A stretch of DNA of 64,000 bases from Lachnospiraceae bacterium (GCA_017620255.1 JAFZQU010000031.1:99212-163211), one strand, 5' to 3'. Positions 43,876 to 53,167 are shown, numbered from the stretch's first letter. Translations and numbers: made by a program. The notes: generated by a model not told the origin, from the sequence alone.

Positions 43876-45300
43876 ATGAAACACAAGTCAACCGTTTACC
43901 TGAAATTTATAATCGCTTATCTTGTGTTTGCGGTCCTCAGTATTCTGACGATCAACACGATCACGTCGGAAATGGCCCGCAATGCCATGATCCGCGCCAA
44001 GGCCGCGGAACTGTATAAAGAAGCGACCGCGATCGCCAACACATATTCCAAGAATCTGTCCAACAAAAACTTCACGGCTGCCGATTTCCGCAGCCAGTTA
44101 AGCAACATAGATGCCATGACCTCCACATCGATCTGGATCCTTTCCACAAACGGCACGATCCTCTTCGATTCCGCCATTCCTTCCGGTCAGGTATCCACGG
44201 TGCTTGAACCTTTTGACCCGGATGACCTGACGCATGATTATTATGTGGTGGGTGATTTTTACGGATTCTTCAAAGAACCGGTGATCAGCGTACTCTCGCC
44301 GGTCACCGCCAATTTCCGCAGACAGGCCTATATCGTTGTCCATACCCCCTTAAAGGAAGTGGATGAGAGGCTCGCCACCATGCGGCAGATCGCCTATCTG
44401 ACTTTCATCATCATCTTTTCCGTTTCGCTGATCATCCTGATCTTTTTCACAACGATCATCTATCTTCCGCTCAGGAAGATCACGAAAGCCGCCAGGGAAT
44501 ATACCGGCGGCAACCTCGATTACGTGATCGATGTCGATAAAGACGATGAGATCGGACGTCTGGCGGCTTCCCTGAACTTAATGGCCTCCGAACTGTCCCG
44601 CGCCGAAGAAAACCAGAAAAAATTCATTGCAAACGTATCCCACGACTTCCGCTCGCCCCTGACCTCGATCCGCGGCTATCTGGAAGCCATGGTCGACGGT
44701 ACCATCCCGCCGGAAATGCATGAAAAATACATCAAGATCGTCTTAAACGAGACCGAGCGTCTGACCAAGCTTACGAACAGCTTACTGACGCTGAACAATT
44801 TAAATATCCGCGGCACGGTTCTCGATGTGACTGATTTTGACATCAATAAAGTCGTTAAAAACACGGCCGCCACATTTGAAGGCTCCTGCATGGAAAAGAA
44901 GATCCGCTTCAAGCTCGTGTTGACCGGACAGACATTGTTTGTGACCGCCGACGAGGAAAAGATCAAACAGGTCCTTTACAACCTGATCGATAATGCGATC
45001 AAGTTCAGTAATCCTTCCTCCACGATCAAGGTCGAGACAACGGAAAAGAACGATAAAGTCTTTGTTTCCGTCAAAGACAGCGGGATCGGCATTCCCAAGG
45101 ATTCGCTGAAGCAGATCTGGGACCGTTTCTACAAAACAGACACATCCCGCGGAAAAGATAAAAAAGGGACAGGGCTCGGCCTGTCCATTACCAAAGAGAT
45201 CATCAACGCCCACCACGAAAACATCAATGTCATTTCCACGGAGGGCGTCGGTACGGAATTCATATTTACTTTGCCAAAATCAAAAGAACTGGAAGATTAG
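43876..45300 (+). CDS. membrane sensor histidine kinase
   Basis: The 474-residue kinase has a membrane segment (about 9-30), an extracytoplasmic sensor domain (about 31-175), a second membrane segment (about 176-200), HAMP, a HisKA domain with phosphoacceptor His in ANVSHDFRSPLTSI, and an ATPase domain with NLIDNAIKFS, DSGIGIP and GTGLGLSI. Its layout matches the WalK/PhoR-like group, but has no PAS domain. It follows the response regulator gene and its stop overlaps the convergent trmL stop by four bases. Confidence 0.93.
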   Translation: MKHKSTVYLKFIIAYLVFAVLSILTINTITSEMARNAMIRAKAAELYKEATAIANTYSKNLSNKNFTAADFRSQLSNIDAMTSTSIWILSTNGTILFDSAIPSGQVSTVLEPFDPDDLTHDYYVVGDFYGFFKEPVISVLSPVTANFRRQAYIVVHTPLKEVDERLATMRQIAYLTFIIIFSVSLIILIFFTTIIYLPLRKITKAAREYTGGNLDYVIDVDKDDEIGRLAASLNLMASELSRAEENQKKFIANVSHDFRSPLTSIRGYLEAMVDGTIPPEMHEKYIKIVLNETERLTKLTNSLLTLNNLNIRGTVLDVTDFDINKVVKNTAATFEGSCMEKKIRFKLVLTGQTLFVTADEEKIKQVLYNLIDNAIKFSNPSSTIKVETTEKNDKVFVSVKDSGIGIPKDSLKQIWDRFYKTDTSRGKDKKGTGLGLSITKEIINAHHENINVISTEGVGTEFIFTLPKSKELED

Positions 45301-45797
45301 TCTGCCGATCTCCAGGACAGTCTGTGCAGTGCCCCCTCCCGTTTCAGGGAAGCAAACCCCTGCTGCCGCAAGGCTTCATACAGCACGATCGCCACGGAAT
45401 TGGATAAATTCAGCGAACGCGTTTCTTCATACATCGGGATCCGGATACATGTCTCTTCGTAGTCAAGCAGGATCTCTTCCGGAATACCCGCACTTTCTTT
45501 CCCGAACATCACGTAGTCATCTTCCGTAAAGACCACATCCGTATAGCACTGCTTTGCCTTTGTTGTTGCCATGAAGATCTTCGGATGGCCGTTTAATTCC
45601 ACAAATTCTTCAAAATTGACATAGCGCCTGACATCCAGCTTTGACCAGTAATCCATGCCGGCACGCTGTATGTTTTTCTCGGTCAGCCGGAAGCCGAGCG
45701 GTTCGATCAGATGCAACGTGCTTCCCGTCGCCACGCAGGTTCTGCCGATATTACCCGTATTGGCCGGGATCTCCGGCTCCAAAAGCACGATGTTCAT
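45297..45797 (-). CDS. trmL: tRNA (cytidine(34)-2'-O)-methyltransferase
   Basis: A 166-residue SPOUT methyltransferase. It begins MNIVLLEPEIPANTGNIGR, the TrmL hallmark, and shows MFGKESAGIPEEIL and MYEETRSLNLSNSVAIVLYEALRQ in the knotted SAM site. TrmL methylates the wobble nucleotide of tRNA-Leu. Its start is coupled with the aminotransferase stop by four bases. Confidence 0.95.
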   Translation of the reverse strand: MNIVLLEPEIPANTGNIGRTCVATGSTLHLIEPLGFRLTEKNIQRAGMDYWSKLDVRRYVNFEEFVELNGHPKIFMATTKAKQCYTDVVFTEDDYVMFGKESAGIPEEILLDYEETCIRIPMYEETRSLNLSNSVAIVLYEALRQQGFASLKREGALHRLSWRSAD

Positions 45798-46966
45798 GCT
45801 TTGTTCCTCAAGGTCTCAATAAACGCGGCGATCCGCGTCATGGCTGTCTCCAGTTTTTTCAGGGAATAGGCGTAGGAGATCCTGACAAATCCCTCCCCGC
45901 CTTGTCCGAATGCACTGCCCGGTACGACTGCCAGTTTCTGTGCATCCAGCAGGGCAAATGCGAATTCCTCGGAAGTCATCCCGAATTCCCTGATGCAGGG
46001 GAATACGTAGAACGCACCGAAGGGCTCAAAGCAGGGCAGCTGCATCTCCCTAAACGAATGCATCAGGAAATTGCGTCTCTGGTTATAGGATTCCCGCATG
46101 CCGTCAACGTCCGCATCGCCGTTTTTCAAGGCTTCTATCGCCGCATACTGGCTGGTTGTAGGCGCACACATGATCGCAAACTGATGGATCTTGGTCATCT
46201 GCTGCAGGATCTCCTTCGGTCCGCAGGCATATCCAAGCCGCCAGCCCGTCATGGCATAGGATTTGGAAAAACCGTTGATCACGATCGTTCTCTCCCGCAT
46301 GCCCGGTAAAGTTGCGATGGAAACGTGCTTTTTCCCGCCAAATGTCAGCTCGGCATAGATCTCGTCGGAGAGCACGAACAGGTCTTTTTCGACACAGATC
46401 CTTACGATCTCCAACAGATCCTCTTTTTCCATGATGGCGCCTGTCGGATTGTTCGGATACGGCATGATCAGGATCTTGCTCTTGTCCGTGATGGCCGAAA
46501 GCAGCTGTTCCGGGGTCAGACGGAATTCATTTTCGTTTTTCAGTTCGATGATCACCGGTTTTGCGCCGGCCAGGACCGCACAGGGTTCATACGAAACATA
46601 ACTCGGCTGCGGGATCAGGACTTCGTCTCCCGGATCCACCATGGCGCGCAATGCGATGTCGATCGCTTCGGAACCGCCCACCGTGACCAGTATTTCCGTT
46701 TTCGGATCATAACTTAAGTCCATGCGGCGCGTAAGATATCTGCAGATCTCTTCCCTCAGCTCCATCAGACCCGCATTGGAAGTATAGAAAGTTTTTCCTT
46801 TTTCAAGTGAATAGATCCCCTCGTCCCGTACATGCCAGGGCGTATCAAAATCAGGCTCGCCGACACCCAGAGAGATCGTGTCTTTTCTCTCTGCTGCGAT
46901 ATCGAAAAAGCGGCGGATACCGGACGGTTTGATATTGACGATCGTTTGCGATAACGGATTTCTCAT
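45794..46966 (-). CDS. class I/II pyridoxal-phosphate aminotransferase
   Basis: A 390-residue PLP enzyme with TVGGSEAIDIALRA, NPNNPTGA-like PYPNNPTGA, the aspartate in LSDEIYAEL and the Schiff-base lysine in NGFSKSYAMTGWRLGY. It resembles the PatA/AspC group acting on aspartate, acetyl-diaminopimelate or aromatic substrates; specificity is unclear. It lies between an Lrp-type regulator (shared base with its stop) and trmL, so the regulator probably controls it. Confidence 0.9.
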   Translation of the reverse strand: MRNPLSQTIVNIKPSGIRRFFDIAAERKDTISLGVGEPDFDTPWHVRDEGIYSLEKGKTFYTSNAGLMELREEICRYLTRRMDLSYDPKTEILVTVGGSEAIDIALRAMVDPGDEVLIPQPSYVSYEPCAVLAGAKPVIIELKNENEFRLTPEQLLSAITDKSKILIMPYPNNPTGAIMEKEDLLEIVRICVEKDLFVLSDEIYAELTFGGKKHVSIATLPGMRERTIVINGFSKSYAMTGWRLGYACGPKEILQQMTKIHQFAIMCAPTTSQYAAIEALKNGDADVDGMRESYNQRRNFLMHSFREMQLPCFEPFGAFYVFPCIREFGMTSEEFAFALLDAQKLAVVPGSAFGQGGEGFVRISYAYSLKKLETAMTRIAAFIETLRNKA

Positions 46967-47445
46967 TATGACAGGATCTCCCTCTCATCCTTGTATTCCT
47001 GATGCAGGATCGTACCGTGATCCTTGTATTTTTTCAGGATAAAATGTGTTGTTGTGCTGAGAACGCTCTCCAGCGTGGAAAGCTTCTCCGAAACAAAGGA
47101 GGACACTTCGCGGAGCGTTTTGCCCTCGAGCATTACCAGAAGATCGTATCCGCCGGACATCAGGTAGACCGATTCCACTTCCGGATACTTGTAGATCCGC
47201 TCGGCGATGGAATCAAATCCCCTGCCGCGCTGCGGTGTCACACGCACCTCGATGACCGCGTTGATCCGTTCCGTGGTAACTTTGTCCCAGTCGATCAGGG
47301 TGTGATAACCGCAGATGATACCTTCCTCTTCCATGGCCTCAAGTTCACCCGCCACATCCGCTTCCGACATTCCAAGCAGGACGGCCAGTTCTTTCAGTTC
47401 CACGCGGCTGTTCTTTTCTATGAACGTCAAAATCTTCTCTCTCAT
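46966..47445 (-). CDS. Lrp/AsnC family transcriptional regulator
   Basis: A 159-residue protein with an N-terminal helix-turn-helix (about 1-50, VELKELAVLLGMSEADVAGELEAME) and a RAM-type ligand-binding domain with the VYLMSGGYDLLVMLEGKTL segment. Members sense amino acids and control their metabolism. It sits directly upstream of, and overlaps by one base, the aminotransferase gene, so autoregulation of an amino-acid operon is likely. Confidence 0.92.
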   Translation of the reverse strand: MREKILTFIEKNSRVELKELAVLLGMSEADVAGELEAMEEEGIICGYHTLIDWDKVTTERINAVIEVRVTPQRGRGFDSIAERIYKYPEVESVYLMSGGYDLLVMLEGKTLREVSSFVSEKLSTLESVLSTTTHFILKKYKDHGTILHQEYKDEREILS

Positions 47446-47478
47446 GTTTTTCTCTCCCTTATGTGTTTGCTTATGTGT

Positions 47479-48390
47479 TTAACAGAATATCTGATAAATC
47501 TCATCTACCTGCGGCAACGTCAGATACCTTGTTTCCGTGTCGTTTGTGATCACCCGGTCGTTACCGGGCGCGATATTTCCGATCAGCTCGGCATCGATCC
47601 CTTCCGCTCTCAGCTGTTGCTGCATCAGAAAACCGTTCTTTGCAACAACGAGCAGGGCACCTGTTGCGAGTAATTGATACGGATTCAGCCGGCACTGTTC
47701 ACAGATCTCCACGCTTTCCTGCCATACGGGGATCGCTTTCAGATCCACGTTCAGTCCGGTCTGCAGCAGATCGGCCATTTCCCAGAGACCGGCAAAAACG
47801 CCTCCCTCACCGAGGCTGTAAGTAAAAGCGGCTCCGTTTTCCAAAGCAGTCTTTGCCGCTTTCTGCACGGAGAGACTGTTAAGAAACGACTGTGCCCTCT
47901 GTACGAACGGTCTTGCAAACCTTTGCAGCAGTTCTTCTTCCCGCATTTTCGCAAGGATCCCCGTGCCTGCAAGTGCGATGGGTGCCGTAAGCAGCAGATC
48001 TCCGCTCTCCGGTTTTACCATCCCGGTTTCTCCGGCCCGTCCCGTTACCGTGATCTGCAGAAGGGAAACCCGTATGTCCGGATAGGTATGCACATCGGCA
48101 GAAGATACCGGAATGTCCGCTTCTTCACAGAGTGCGGAAAGGTCCTTCATGACGGAAGATACAGTGGATTCCTCCGTTTCGGGAGAAAGCGCAAATCCTA
48201 ACGATACCGCTTCCGGAACAGAGCCTGATGCATAGATCTCATTCAGGGCATCCTGTAAAAATACGGCAGGCACCGTCCCGTGGATCAATGCAGTCTGCCG
48301 TACAGTTGTAATGAGCGTATGACGGGAAGCCGTCAGGTATTTTTGTACGGAACGCTTATACGCGTTTTCCGGATATTTTCCGATCCTCAT
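47479..48390 (-). CDS. AIR-synthase-related (HypE/PurM-like) protein
   Basis: The 303-residue protein has a PurM-like two-domain fold with GDLLLTAPIALAGTGILAKMREEELL near residues 130-155, which resembles the HypE and ThiL group (HypE carries the same GD..L.. and ..HG..IL arrangement), and a C-terminal LLATGALLVVAK segment. The C-terminal Cys typical of HypE (PRIC) is not seen; the protein ends in QIFC, a short Cys-terminal tail that is different. No nickel-hydrogenase maturation genes are nearby, so a HypE role is unlikely. Substrate unknown. Confidence 0.65.
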   Translation of the reverse strand: MRIGKYPENAYKRSVQKYLTASRHTLITTVRQTALIHGTVPAVFLQDALNEIYASGSVPEAVSLGFALSPETEESTVSSVMKDLSALCEEADIPVSSADVHTYPDIRVSLLQITVTGRAGETGMVKPESGDLLLTAPIALAGTGILAKMREEELLQRFARPFVQRAQSFLNSLSVQKAAKTALENGAAFTYSLGEGGVFAGLWEMADLLQTGLNVDLKAIPVWQESVEICEQCRLNPYQLLATGALLVVAKNGFLMQQQLRAEGIDAELIGNIAPGNDRVITNDTETRYLTLPQVDEIYQIFC

Positions 48391-48391
48391 A

Positions 48392-49864
48392 TTATTCAGC
48401 CGCTTCCTCCGGCGCTGCTGCCGGTTCGGCCAGAAGTGCCGCCAGTTCGGCAGGGCCGGTTCCTACGACGATCGTTGTCGGTGTGGACTGATAGTTGCTG
48501 ACATTGATCTTTTCGCGCTCTGTCTCAACGCCGTCCACTTTGATGATCCGCCAGTATTCGCCGGAATATCCCACATGTCCGCCGCGTACGGCTCTGTAGC
48601 CGACCGGTTTGGTCGGATCTTCCACGATGTTTTCCTCGGGAGCCAGGCGGCCTGTCTCAATACTCATCAGTTCCACGGTCCGGTTTGCGGGTCTGGTTTC
48701 CTGGCCGTATATGTTAAATACAACTTTTCTGCTGTCCGATGCGTCGCTTTCAATGTAGATCGGTGCTTTGGTGTTGTTCACGAACTTAAAGTCCTTGGTA
48801 GTACCCGAGATCGCCGCATCTCCCGAAATATCCACATAGTTGACCAGCATGGAATGATTGTGGCGTTCGGTGACTTCCAGTTCGGATAAAAGCACGGCGT
48901 TATACAGCGTGGTGCTCACCTGGCAGATGCCGCCACCGAATGTTTCCACAACAGAACCGTTCAGATAGGATCCGGCCAGATAGTAACCGTTTTCTTCCGT
49001 GAACGGGCTGACTTTTTCATAAGTGGAGAATTCTTCTCCGGGATAGAGGATCGTGCCGTTGATCAGGCTCATGCCGTTGCGCACGTTCCGGCTCCGGTCG
49101 GAGTTGGAAGAACCGAGGCTTGTATGGAACGAACCGAGCAGGTCTTTTACCTTGGACAGTTCCTCTTTTGTTCCCTTGGGTTCTTTCACGGACGCGACCA
49201 GATCGATCGAAACATTTTCGCCGTTCCAGTTTGACAGTGTGTTCTCGATCTCACGTGCAGACGCGTTTTCATCGATCATATATCCCGTTTTGCCTTCGGT
49301 GATCACAAATTCATCGTCAACACGCTCCATGGTCGATTCCGTCGGCTCGATATTATATTTTTCCGCAACACTGTGTAATGTTTGCGAAAGGATATTCCTG
49401 TCAAAAGAGACTTTCAGATCATAGATCTTGTTCTCCCGCTCCAGATCTTTGCGCTCTTTGAACCGGCTTACAACATTGCCGCCGTTCCCTAAGATCAGTG
49501 CTTCATAGAGTGTATCTTCATCGTCCCACTGCAGACCGAGATCTTTTGCCGGGACTGTTACGCGCTGGCCGTCCCGTGCGCATAATGCGATCGGTGCATT
49601 CTGCAGGGACATCACATACACTGTAATGGATCTTTTGGCCTCATCATACGTCATGTCCGACAGATCCAGCGGCCCGTACCATACACCGTCCGGGATGGAA
49701 CCGCTGTGGTCCCTGTTGTCAATTTCAACCGGTTTGAAGCCGAGTACGGTAGAAGTTCCGTCCGAATCGATCGTGGGAGTCAGTGTCTGCGCATAGGCGG
49801 AACAAGTCATCATTCCCGCCAGCAGAACAACGCATATGAATTTATAAAAAGAACGGTTATGCAT
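48392..49864 (-). CDS. VanW family exported protein with putative peptidoglycan-binding domain
   Basis: A 490-residue protein with a signal peptide (about 1-26, cleavage near SAYAQ), a central peptidoglycan-binding-4-like domain (about 120-230), and the VanW domain from about 250 with LINGTILYPGEEFSTYEKVSP and GGGICQVSTTLYNAVLLS. C-terminal 25 residues are rich in Ala and Glu. VanW domains occur in glycopeptide resistance clusters, but this stand-alone form is a common clostridial envelope protein of unknown function. A 32-residue membrane protein gene lies 34 bases upstream. Confidence 0.9.
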   Translation of the reverse strand: MHNRSFYKFICVVLLAGMMTCSAYAQTLTPTIDSDGTSTVLGFKPVEIDNRDHSGSIPDGVWYGPLDLSDMTYDEAKRSITVYVMSLQNAPIALCARDGQRVTVPAKDLGLQWDDEDTLYEALILGNGGNVVSRFKERKDLERENKIYDLKVSFDRNILSQTLHSVAEKYNIEPTESTMERVDDEFVITEGKTGYMIDENASAREIENTLSNWNGENVSIDLVASVKEPKGTKEELSKVKDLLGSFHTSLGSSNSDRSRNVRNGMSLINGTILYPGEEFSTYEKVSPFTEENGYYLAGSYLNGSVVETFGGGICQVSTTLYNAVLLSELEVTERHNHSMLVNYVDISGDAAISGTTKDFKFVNNTKAPIYIESDASDSRKVVFNIYGQETRPANRTVELMSIETGRLAPEENIVEDPTKPVGYRAVRGGHVGYSGEYWRIIKVDGVETEREKINVSNYQSTPTTIVVGTGPAELAALLAEPAAAPEEAAE

Positions 49865-49898
49865 TGTAAAACTCCCGTGACTATTGATAAAAAAAGTA

Positions 49899-49997
49899 TT
49901 ATTGAGGTAAAATAGAGAGCAGAGTGGGGATCACCATTGCAAGTACCAGGATCAGGACGATCACCGCAGATACGATCTTTTTCGTTTTATTATTCAT
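49899..49997 (-). CDS. small single-pass membrane protein, 32 residues
   Basis: A short gene too small for usual ORF cut-offs. ATG at 49995-49997 follows GGGAGA at 8-base spacing. The protein starts MNNKTKKIVSAVIV and is one membrane helix (residues 8-30), ending LSILPQ. The basic start and hydrophobic body fit a small membrane protein. A consensus promoter lies just upstream and vanW follows 34 bases on. Function unknown. I take it as real because start, ribosome site and promoter agree. Confidence 0.7.
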   Translation of the reverse strand: MNNKTKKIVSAVIVLILVLAMVIPTLLSILPQ

Positions 49998-50018
49998 GTT
50001 CTTATCTCCCGAAAGGTT

Positions 50019-50047
50019 ATTATATATGAAACTTCCTATTTTTACAA
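50019..50047 (-). promoter_or_regulatory. sigma-A promoter for the 32-residue gene and vanW
   Basis: On the minus strand TTGTAA (50042-50047) and TATAAT (50019-50024) have a 17-base spacer. The promoter overlaps the first codons of the divergent gene at 50026. Confidence 0.6.
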
Positions 50048-50652
50048 CCGTTGTCATCCTTTCCGCACTCACCTGGCTCTATATGAAACGCAGCGGTAAT
50101 AAGCTGAAAGAGAGCGAGGAACAGTTCTGGGAAAGAGAGCGTAAGGCAAACAGTACCCGCAGAAAACCGCTGACGGATCTGGAATACATCGTTATTCCGT
50201 ATGATTCCCTGCCGATCACCGGCGAAGCCGGCAACCCCGTCATCATGGAGTGCGAAGACTTTCTGCTGCGGTTAAAAGATGCCAAGATCGTCAATCTCAA
50301 CGGGATCACCAACACGGAATTAAAGCTGCGCTACGGTGTTGCCAACCTGAACGATTTAAGTGAATATGACCAGAACTATACCGAGCTGATCCGTACGCTT
50401 GCCGACTGGGGCGAAGAACTGAACAACCTGGGCCGTACGGAAGATGCCATCAAGGTTTTGGAATTCGGTATTTCCTGTCATACGGACATCCGGAAGAATT
50501 ACGTGATCCTTGCGGATATTTACGTGGCCGAAAAGAAGTATGACGAGATCGAGCGCCTGATCGAAGAAGCCGAGAAACTGACATCCCTGACCAAAAACGG
50601 GATCCTGACGGAACTGAAGAAACGCTCTATTTTTTCCCCTTCTTACCGCTGA
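50026..50652 (+). CDS. membrane-anchored protein with a TPR-like C-terminal part
   Basis: A 208-residue protein with one N-terminal membrane segment (about 2-16), a basic linker, and a helical C-terminal part (about 120-205) including ELIRTLADWGEELNNLGRTE and YVILADIYVAEKKYDEIERL, which look like tetratricopeptide helices. I do not know the family. GAAAGG lies 9 bases before the ATG. Its 3' end overlaps the convergent nth by 26 bases. Confidence 0.6.
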   Translation: MKLPIFTTVVILSALTWLYMKRSGNKLKESEEQFWERERKANSTRRKPLTDLEYIVIPYDSLPITGEAGNPVIMECEDFLLRLKDAKIVNLNGITNTELKLRYGVANLNDLSEYDQNYTELIRTLADWGEELNNLGRTEDAIKVLEFGISCHTDIRKNYVILADIYVAEKKYDEIERLIEEAEKLTSLTKNGILTELKKRSIFSPSYR

Positions 50653-51298
50653 CATTTCGTTTTCCGGATGTCTTTTCCCTATATTCCACGCAATAGTCCC
50701 GCAGTCTGCAGCGTTCACAGGACGGTCGCTGCGCGGTGCAGATATCCCTGCCGAACGTGATCAGCTGCAGATTGTATACGATCCATTTCTCCTCGGGCAG
50801 TTCCTTCATCAGGTCAAATTCCACCTTGGTCGGATCCGTTTCCTTCGTCAGTCCCAGCCGCTTTGAGATCCGCTTCACATGCGTATCCACCACGATCGAC
50901 GGTTCCTGAAAGATGTTTCCGCGGATCACATTGGCCGTCTTTCTGCCGACACCCGCAAGCCCTGTCAGTTCTTCAAGGGTACGCGGCAGTTCATCATGAT
51001 ATTCCGTATGTAAAGTCCTGCAGCACGCAATGATATTCTTTGCCTTATTATGATAAAAGCCTGTTGAACGGATATCCTCTTCCAGTTCATGAAGATCCGC
51101 CCGCGCAAAAGCCTCTATCGAAGGATACTTCACAAACAGGTCTTTTGTAACGATGTTGACACGGGCATCCGTGCACTGTGCACTTAAGATCGTGGCGATC
51201 AGCAATTGCCACGGTTCGTTATATTCCAGATAACATTTCCATTCGATCTGATACATTTCGTCCAGAATACGTAAGATCTCGCCGGTTCTTTTTTTCAT
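50627..51298 (-). CDS. nth: endonuclease III
   Basis: A 223-residue base-excision-repair glycosylase/lyase. Helix-hairpin-helix ELTGLAGVGRKTANVI includes the catalytic lysine, followed by the aspartate in VDTHVKR, and the [4Fe-4S] motif CTAQRPSCERCRLRDYC near residues 186-202. It cuts oxidised pyrimidines from DNA. Closest to the Firmicute Nth form. It overlaps the neighbouring plus-strand gene at its 3' end. Confidence 0.95.
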   Translation of the reverse strand: MKKRTGEILRILDEMYQIEWKCYLEYNEPWQLLIATILSAQCTDARVNIVTKDLFVKYPSIEAFARADLHELEEDIRSTGFYHNKAKNIIACCRTLHTEYHDELPRTLEELTGLAGVGRKTANVIRGNIFQEPSIVVDTHVKRISKRLGLTKETDPTKVEFDLMKELPEEKWIVYNLQLITFGRDICTAQRPSCERCRLRDYCVEYREKTSGKRNVSGKKGKK

Positions 51299-51325
51299 CC
51301 TTTGCTTTCCTCTCCTGATCCGTTT

Positions 51326-53050
51326 TTAGTTATCGTCTCTATGTTCTGCGATGCGTTCGTTAATCTCATCGGTGATATCCGTTACGATCACATTTTCTGT
51401 TACCGGATCCCGCTGTCTGTAGTCAAACAGAAGATATCTCTTTGCACCGTCCGGTTCCGTAAATGCCTCAACGTGCGTATCAAACATCAATTGCTTGTTT
51501 CCCCTGTAAAACAGGCGCTCTTCTTCAGTCTGTTTCCCTGCAAACGCAGGCCGTTTTTTCAGGTTTTCCCTCGCGTACAGATCATAGAGCAGGCATTCCT
51601 TCATCTTCCAATCCTGCTCATCCTTTATCCTGCCGGTCCCTGCCGTTTCATAGAATTCCAGCAGGATCTCATATCTTTTCAACCGGGACTGCTGCAGGAT
51701 CCCGTATCCTTTTTCCTTGTAAAAATCAGCCAGCGCCTCATACAGGGCATACGGCGTTTCAAATAGGTCCTCGAGAATGGCGAGCGACCGGCCAAACTGT
51801 CCGCTGTTGTAGTAGATCTCCAGCATTTCTTCCGCCGCTTTCAGTTTCAGCAGTTCCGCATAGCTGATATCCGGTGTAAAAAGAACCTCATACGGGGGTT
51901 CCGTTTCATATACGATGCCCGTCTTTTCCGCCTCTTCCGCGATCGGCGTTCCTTTCAATACCTTTAGGAATCCCAGCTGCAGCTCATGCGGATGCAGGCT
52001 GTATATCTCGTTAAAAGACTGCAGGAAGCGCCGGTAACTCTCGCCCGGAAGCCCGGCGATCAGATCCAGATGCAGCTTGACATTTCCCTTCTCCAGGATT
52101 GTTTTTGCTACCGTTTTGCACTTTTCAACATCCATGACGCGGCGGATCGCTTTCAAGGTCTCCTTGCAGGTGCTCTGTACACCGATCTCCAGTCGCAGCA
52201 GACCGGGCCGCATCGATGTGATCAGTGTAAGCGCCTCTTCGCTCAATGTTTCCGCCGCGATCTCAAAATGAAAATTGGTCACGCCGTTATCGTGTTCCTT
52301 TAAGAAACGCCAGATCGCGAGCGCATGAGAGTCCTTACTGTTAAACGTCCGGTCCACAAACTTGACCTGTCTGACTTTATGGTCCAGAAAGAACTGCAGT
52401 TCCTCGTATACCTTGTCAAGGCTCTTAAACCGCAGCTGCTTTTCCACGGATGAGAGGCAGTAGGTACAGCCGTACGGACAGCCTCTGGATGATTCGTAGT
52501 AAAGGATCCTGTTATCAAACTGTTCCTTCGGAAAATCACGGTAGATAAACGGTAACTCGTCCATCGGGATCATCTCTGCTTCTGCGGTGGCAAACTCACG
52601 CGTCACGATCCCCTTTACCTGCCGGTAATCTCCTGCTGATCCCAATAAGTACTCTCGGACCAGATCTGCAAACGTTAACTCTCCTTCGCCGACCATGATA
52701 CCGTCTGCCGGACACTGTTTCAGTATTTCTTCCGCACAGTAGGAAACTTCCGGTCCGCCCAGCCAGATCTGCGTATCCGGCAGGACCTTACGCAGTGTGG
52801 TAACGATCTTTTTGATCATGGAAATGTTCCAGATGTAACAGGAAAACCCGACCAAACCGGGATCCTGCACATAGATATCCCTGATGACCTGCTGTATATC
52901 CTGATTGATCGTAAAGATAAGCGTACTGATCTTTGCATCCGGATTCCTCTTTCCCGCACAGGCACACAGACTGTATACGCCCGGGTTGGAATGGATATAT
53001 TTCGCATTCACGGCGACAAGTATGATTTTTTTGCTTTTATCATTTGACAA
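51326..53050 (-). CDS. B12-binding-domain radical SAM protein with DUF4080
   Basis: A 574-residue protein. Residues 1-150 look like a cobalamin-binding fold (VNAKYIHSNPGVYSLCA... and GFSCYIWNI), the radical SAM core has the motif SRGCPYGCTYC and a VDRTFNSKD segment, and the C-terminal half is a DUF4080-like helical domain. The target is unknown; this group may modify cobalamin-linked, tRNA or lipid substrates. It faces the nth gene with 27 bases between. Confidence 0.85.
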   Translation of the reverse strand: MSNDKSKKIILVAVNAKYIHSNPGVYSLCACAGKRNPDAKISTLIFTINQDIQQVIRDIYVQDPGLVGFSCYIWNISMIKKIVTTLRKVLPDTQIWLGGPEVSYCAEEILKQCPADGIMVGEGELTFADLVREYLLGSAGDYRQVKGIVTREFATAEAEMIPMDELPFIYRDFPKEQFDNRILYYESSRGCPYGCTYCLSSVEKQLRFKSLDKVYEELQFFLDHKVRQVKFVDRTFNSKDSHALAIWRFLKEHDNGVTNFHFEIAAETLSEEALTLITSMRPGLLRLEIGVQSTCKETLKAIRRVMDVEKCKTVAKTILEKGNVKLHLDLIAGLPGESYRRFLQSFNEIYSLHPHELQLGFLKVLKGTPIAEEAEKTGIVYETEPPYEVLFTPDISYAELLKLKAAEEMLEIYYNSGQFGRSLAILEDLFETPYALYEALADFYKEKGYGILQQSRLKRYEILLEFYETAGTGRIKDEQDWKMKECLLYDLYARENLKKRPAFAGKQTEEERLFYRGNKQLMFDTHVEAFTEPDGAKRYLLFDYRQRDPVTENVIVTDITDEINERIAEHRDDN

Positions 53051-53072
53051 AACAAAACCCCTTTGTTATAAT
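53044..53072 (+). promoter_or_regulatory. consensus sigma-A promoter for tRNA-Gly
   Basis: Perfect TTGACA (53044-53049) and TATAAT (53067-53072) with a 17-base spacer, 12 bases before the tRNA. Confidence 0.9.
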
Positions 53073-53083
53073 GCCTTTGTTAC

Positions 53084-53156
53084 GCGCGAGTGGCTCAGTT
53101 GGTGGAGCGCGACCTTGCCAAGGTCGAGGCCGCGGGTTCGAGTCCCGTCTCGCGCT
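53084..53156 (+). tRNA. tRNA-Gly (anticodon GCC)
   Basis: A full cloverleaf: acceptor GCGCGAG/CTCGCGC (53084-53090 with 53149-53155), D arm with GCTCAGTTGGTGGAGC, anticodon stem CGACC/GGTCG around TTGCCAA, and T arm with GGTTCGAGTCC. The discriminator base is T and CCA is not encoded. It is the likely integration target for the element that follows. Confidence 0.95.
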
Positions 53157-53167
53157 CGTCTTGAGAG

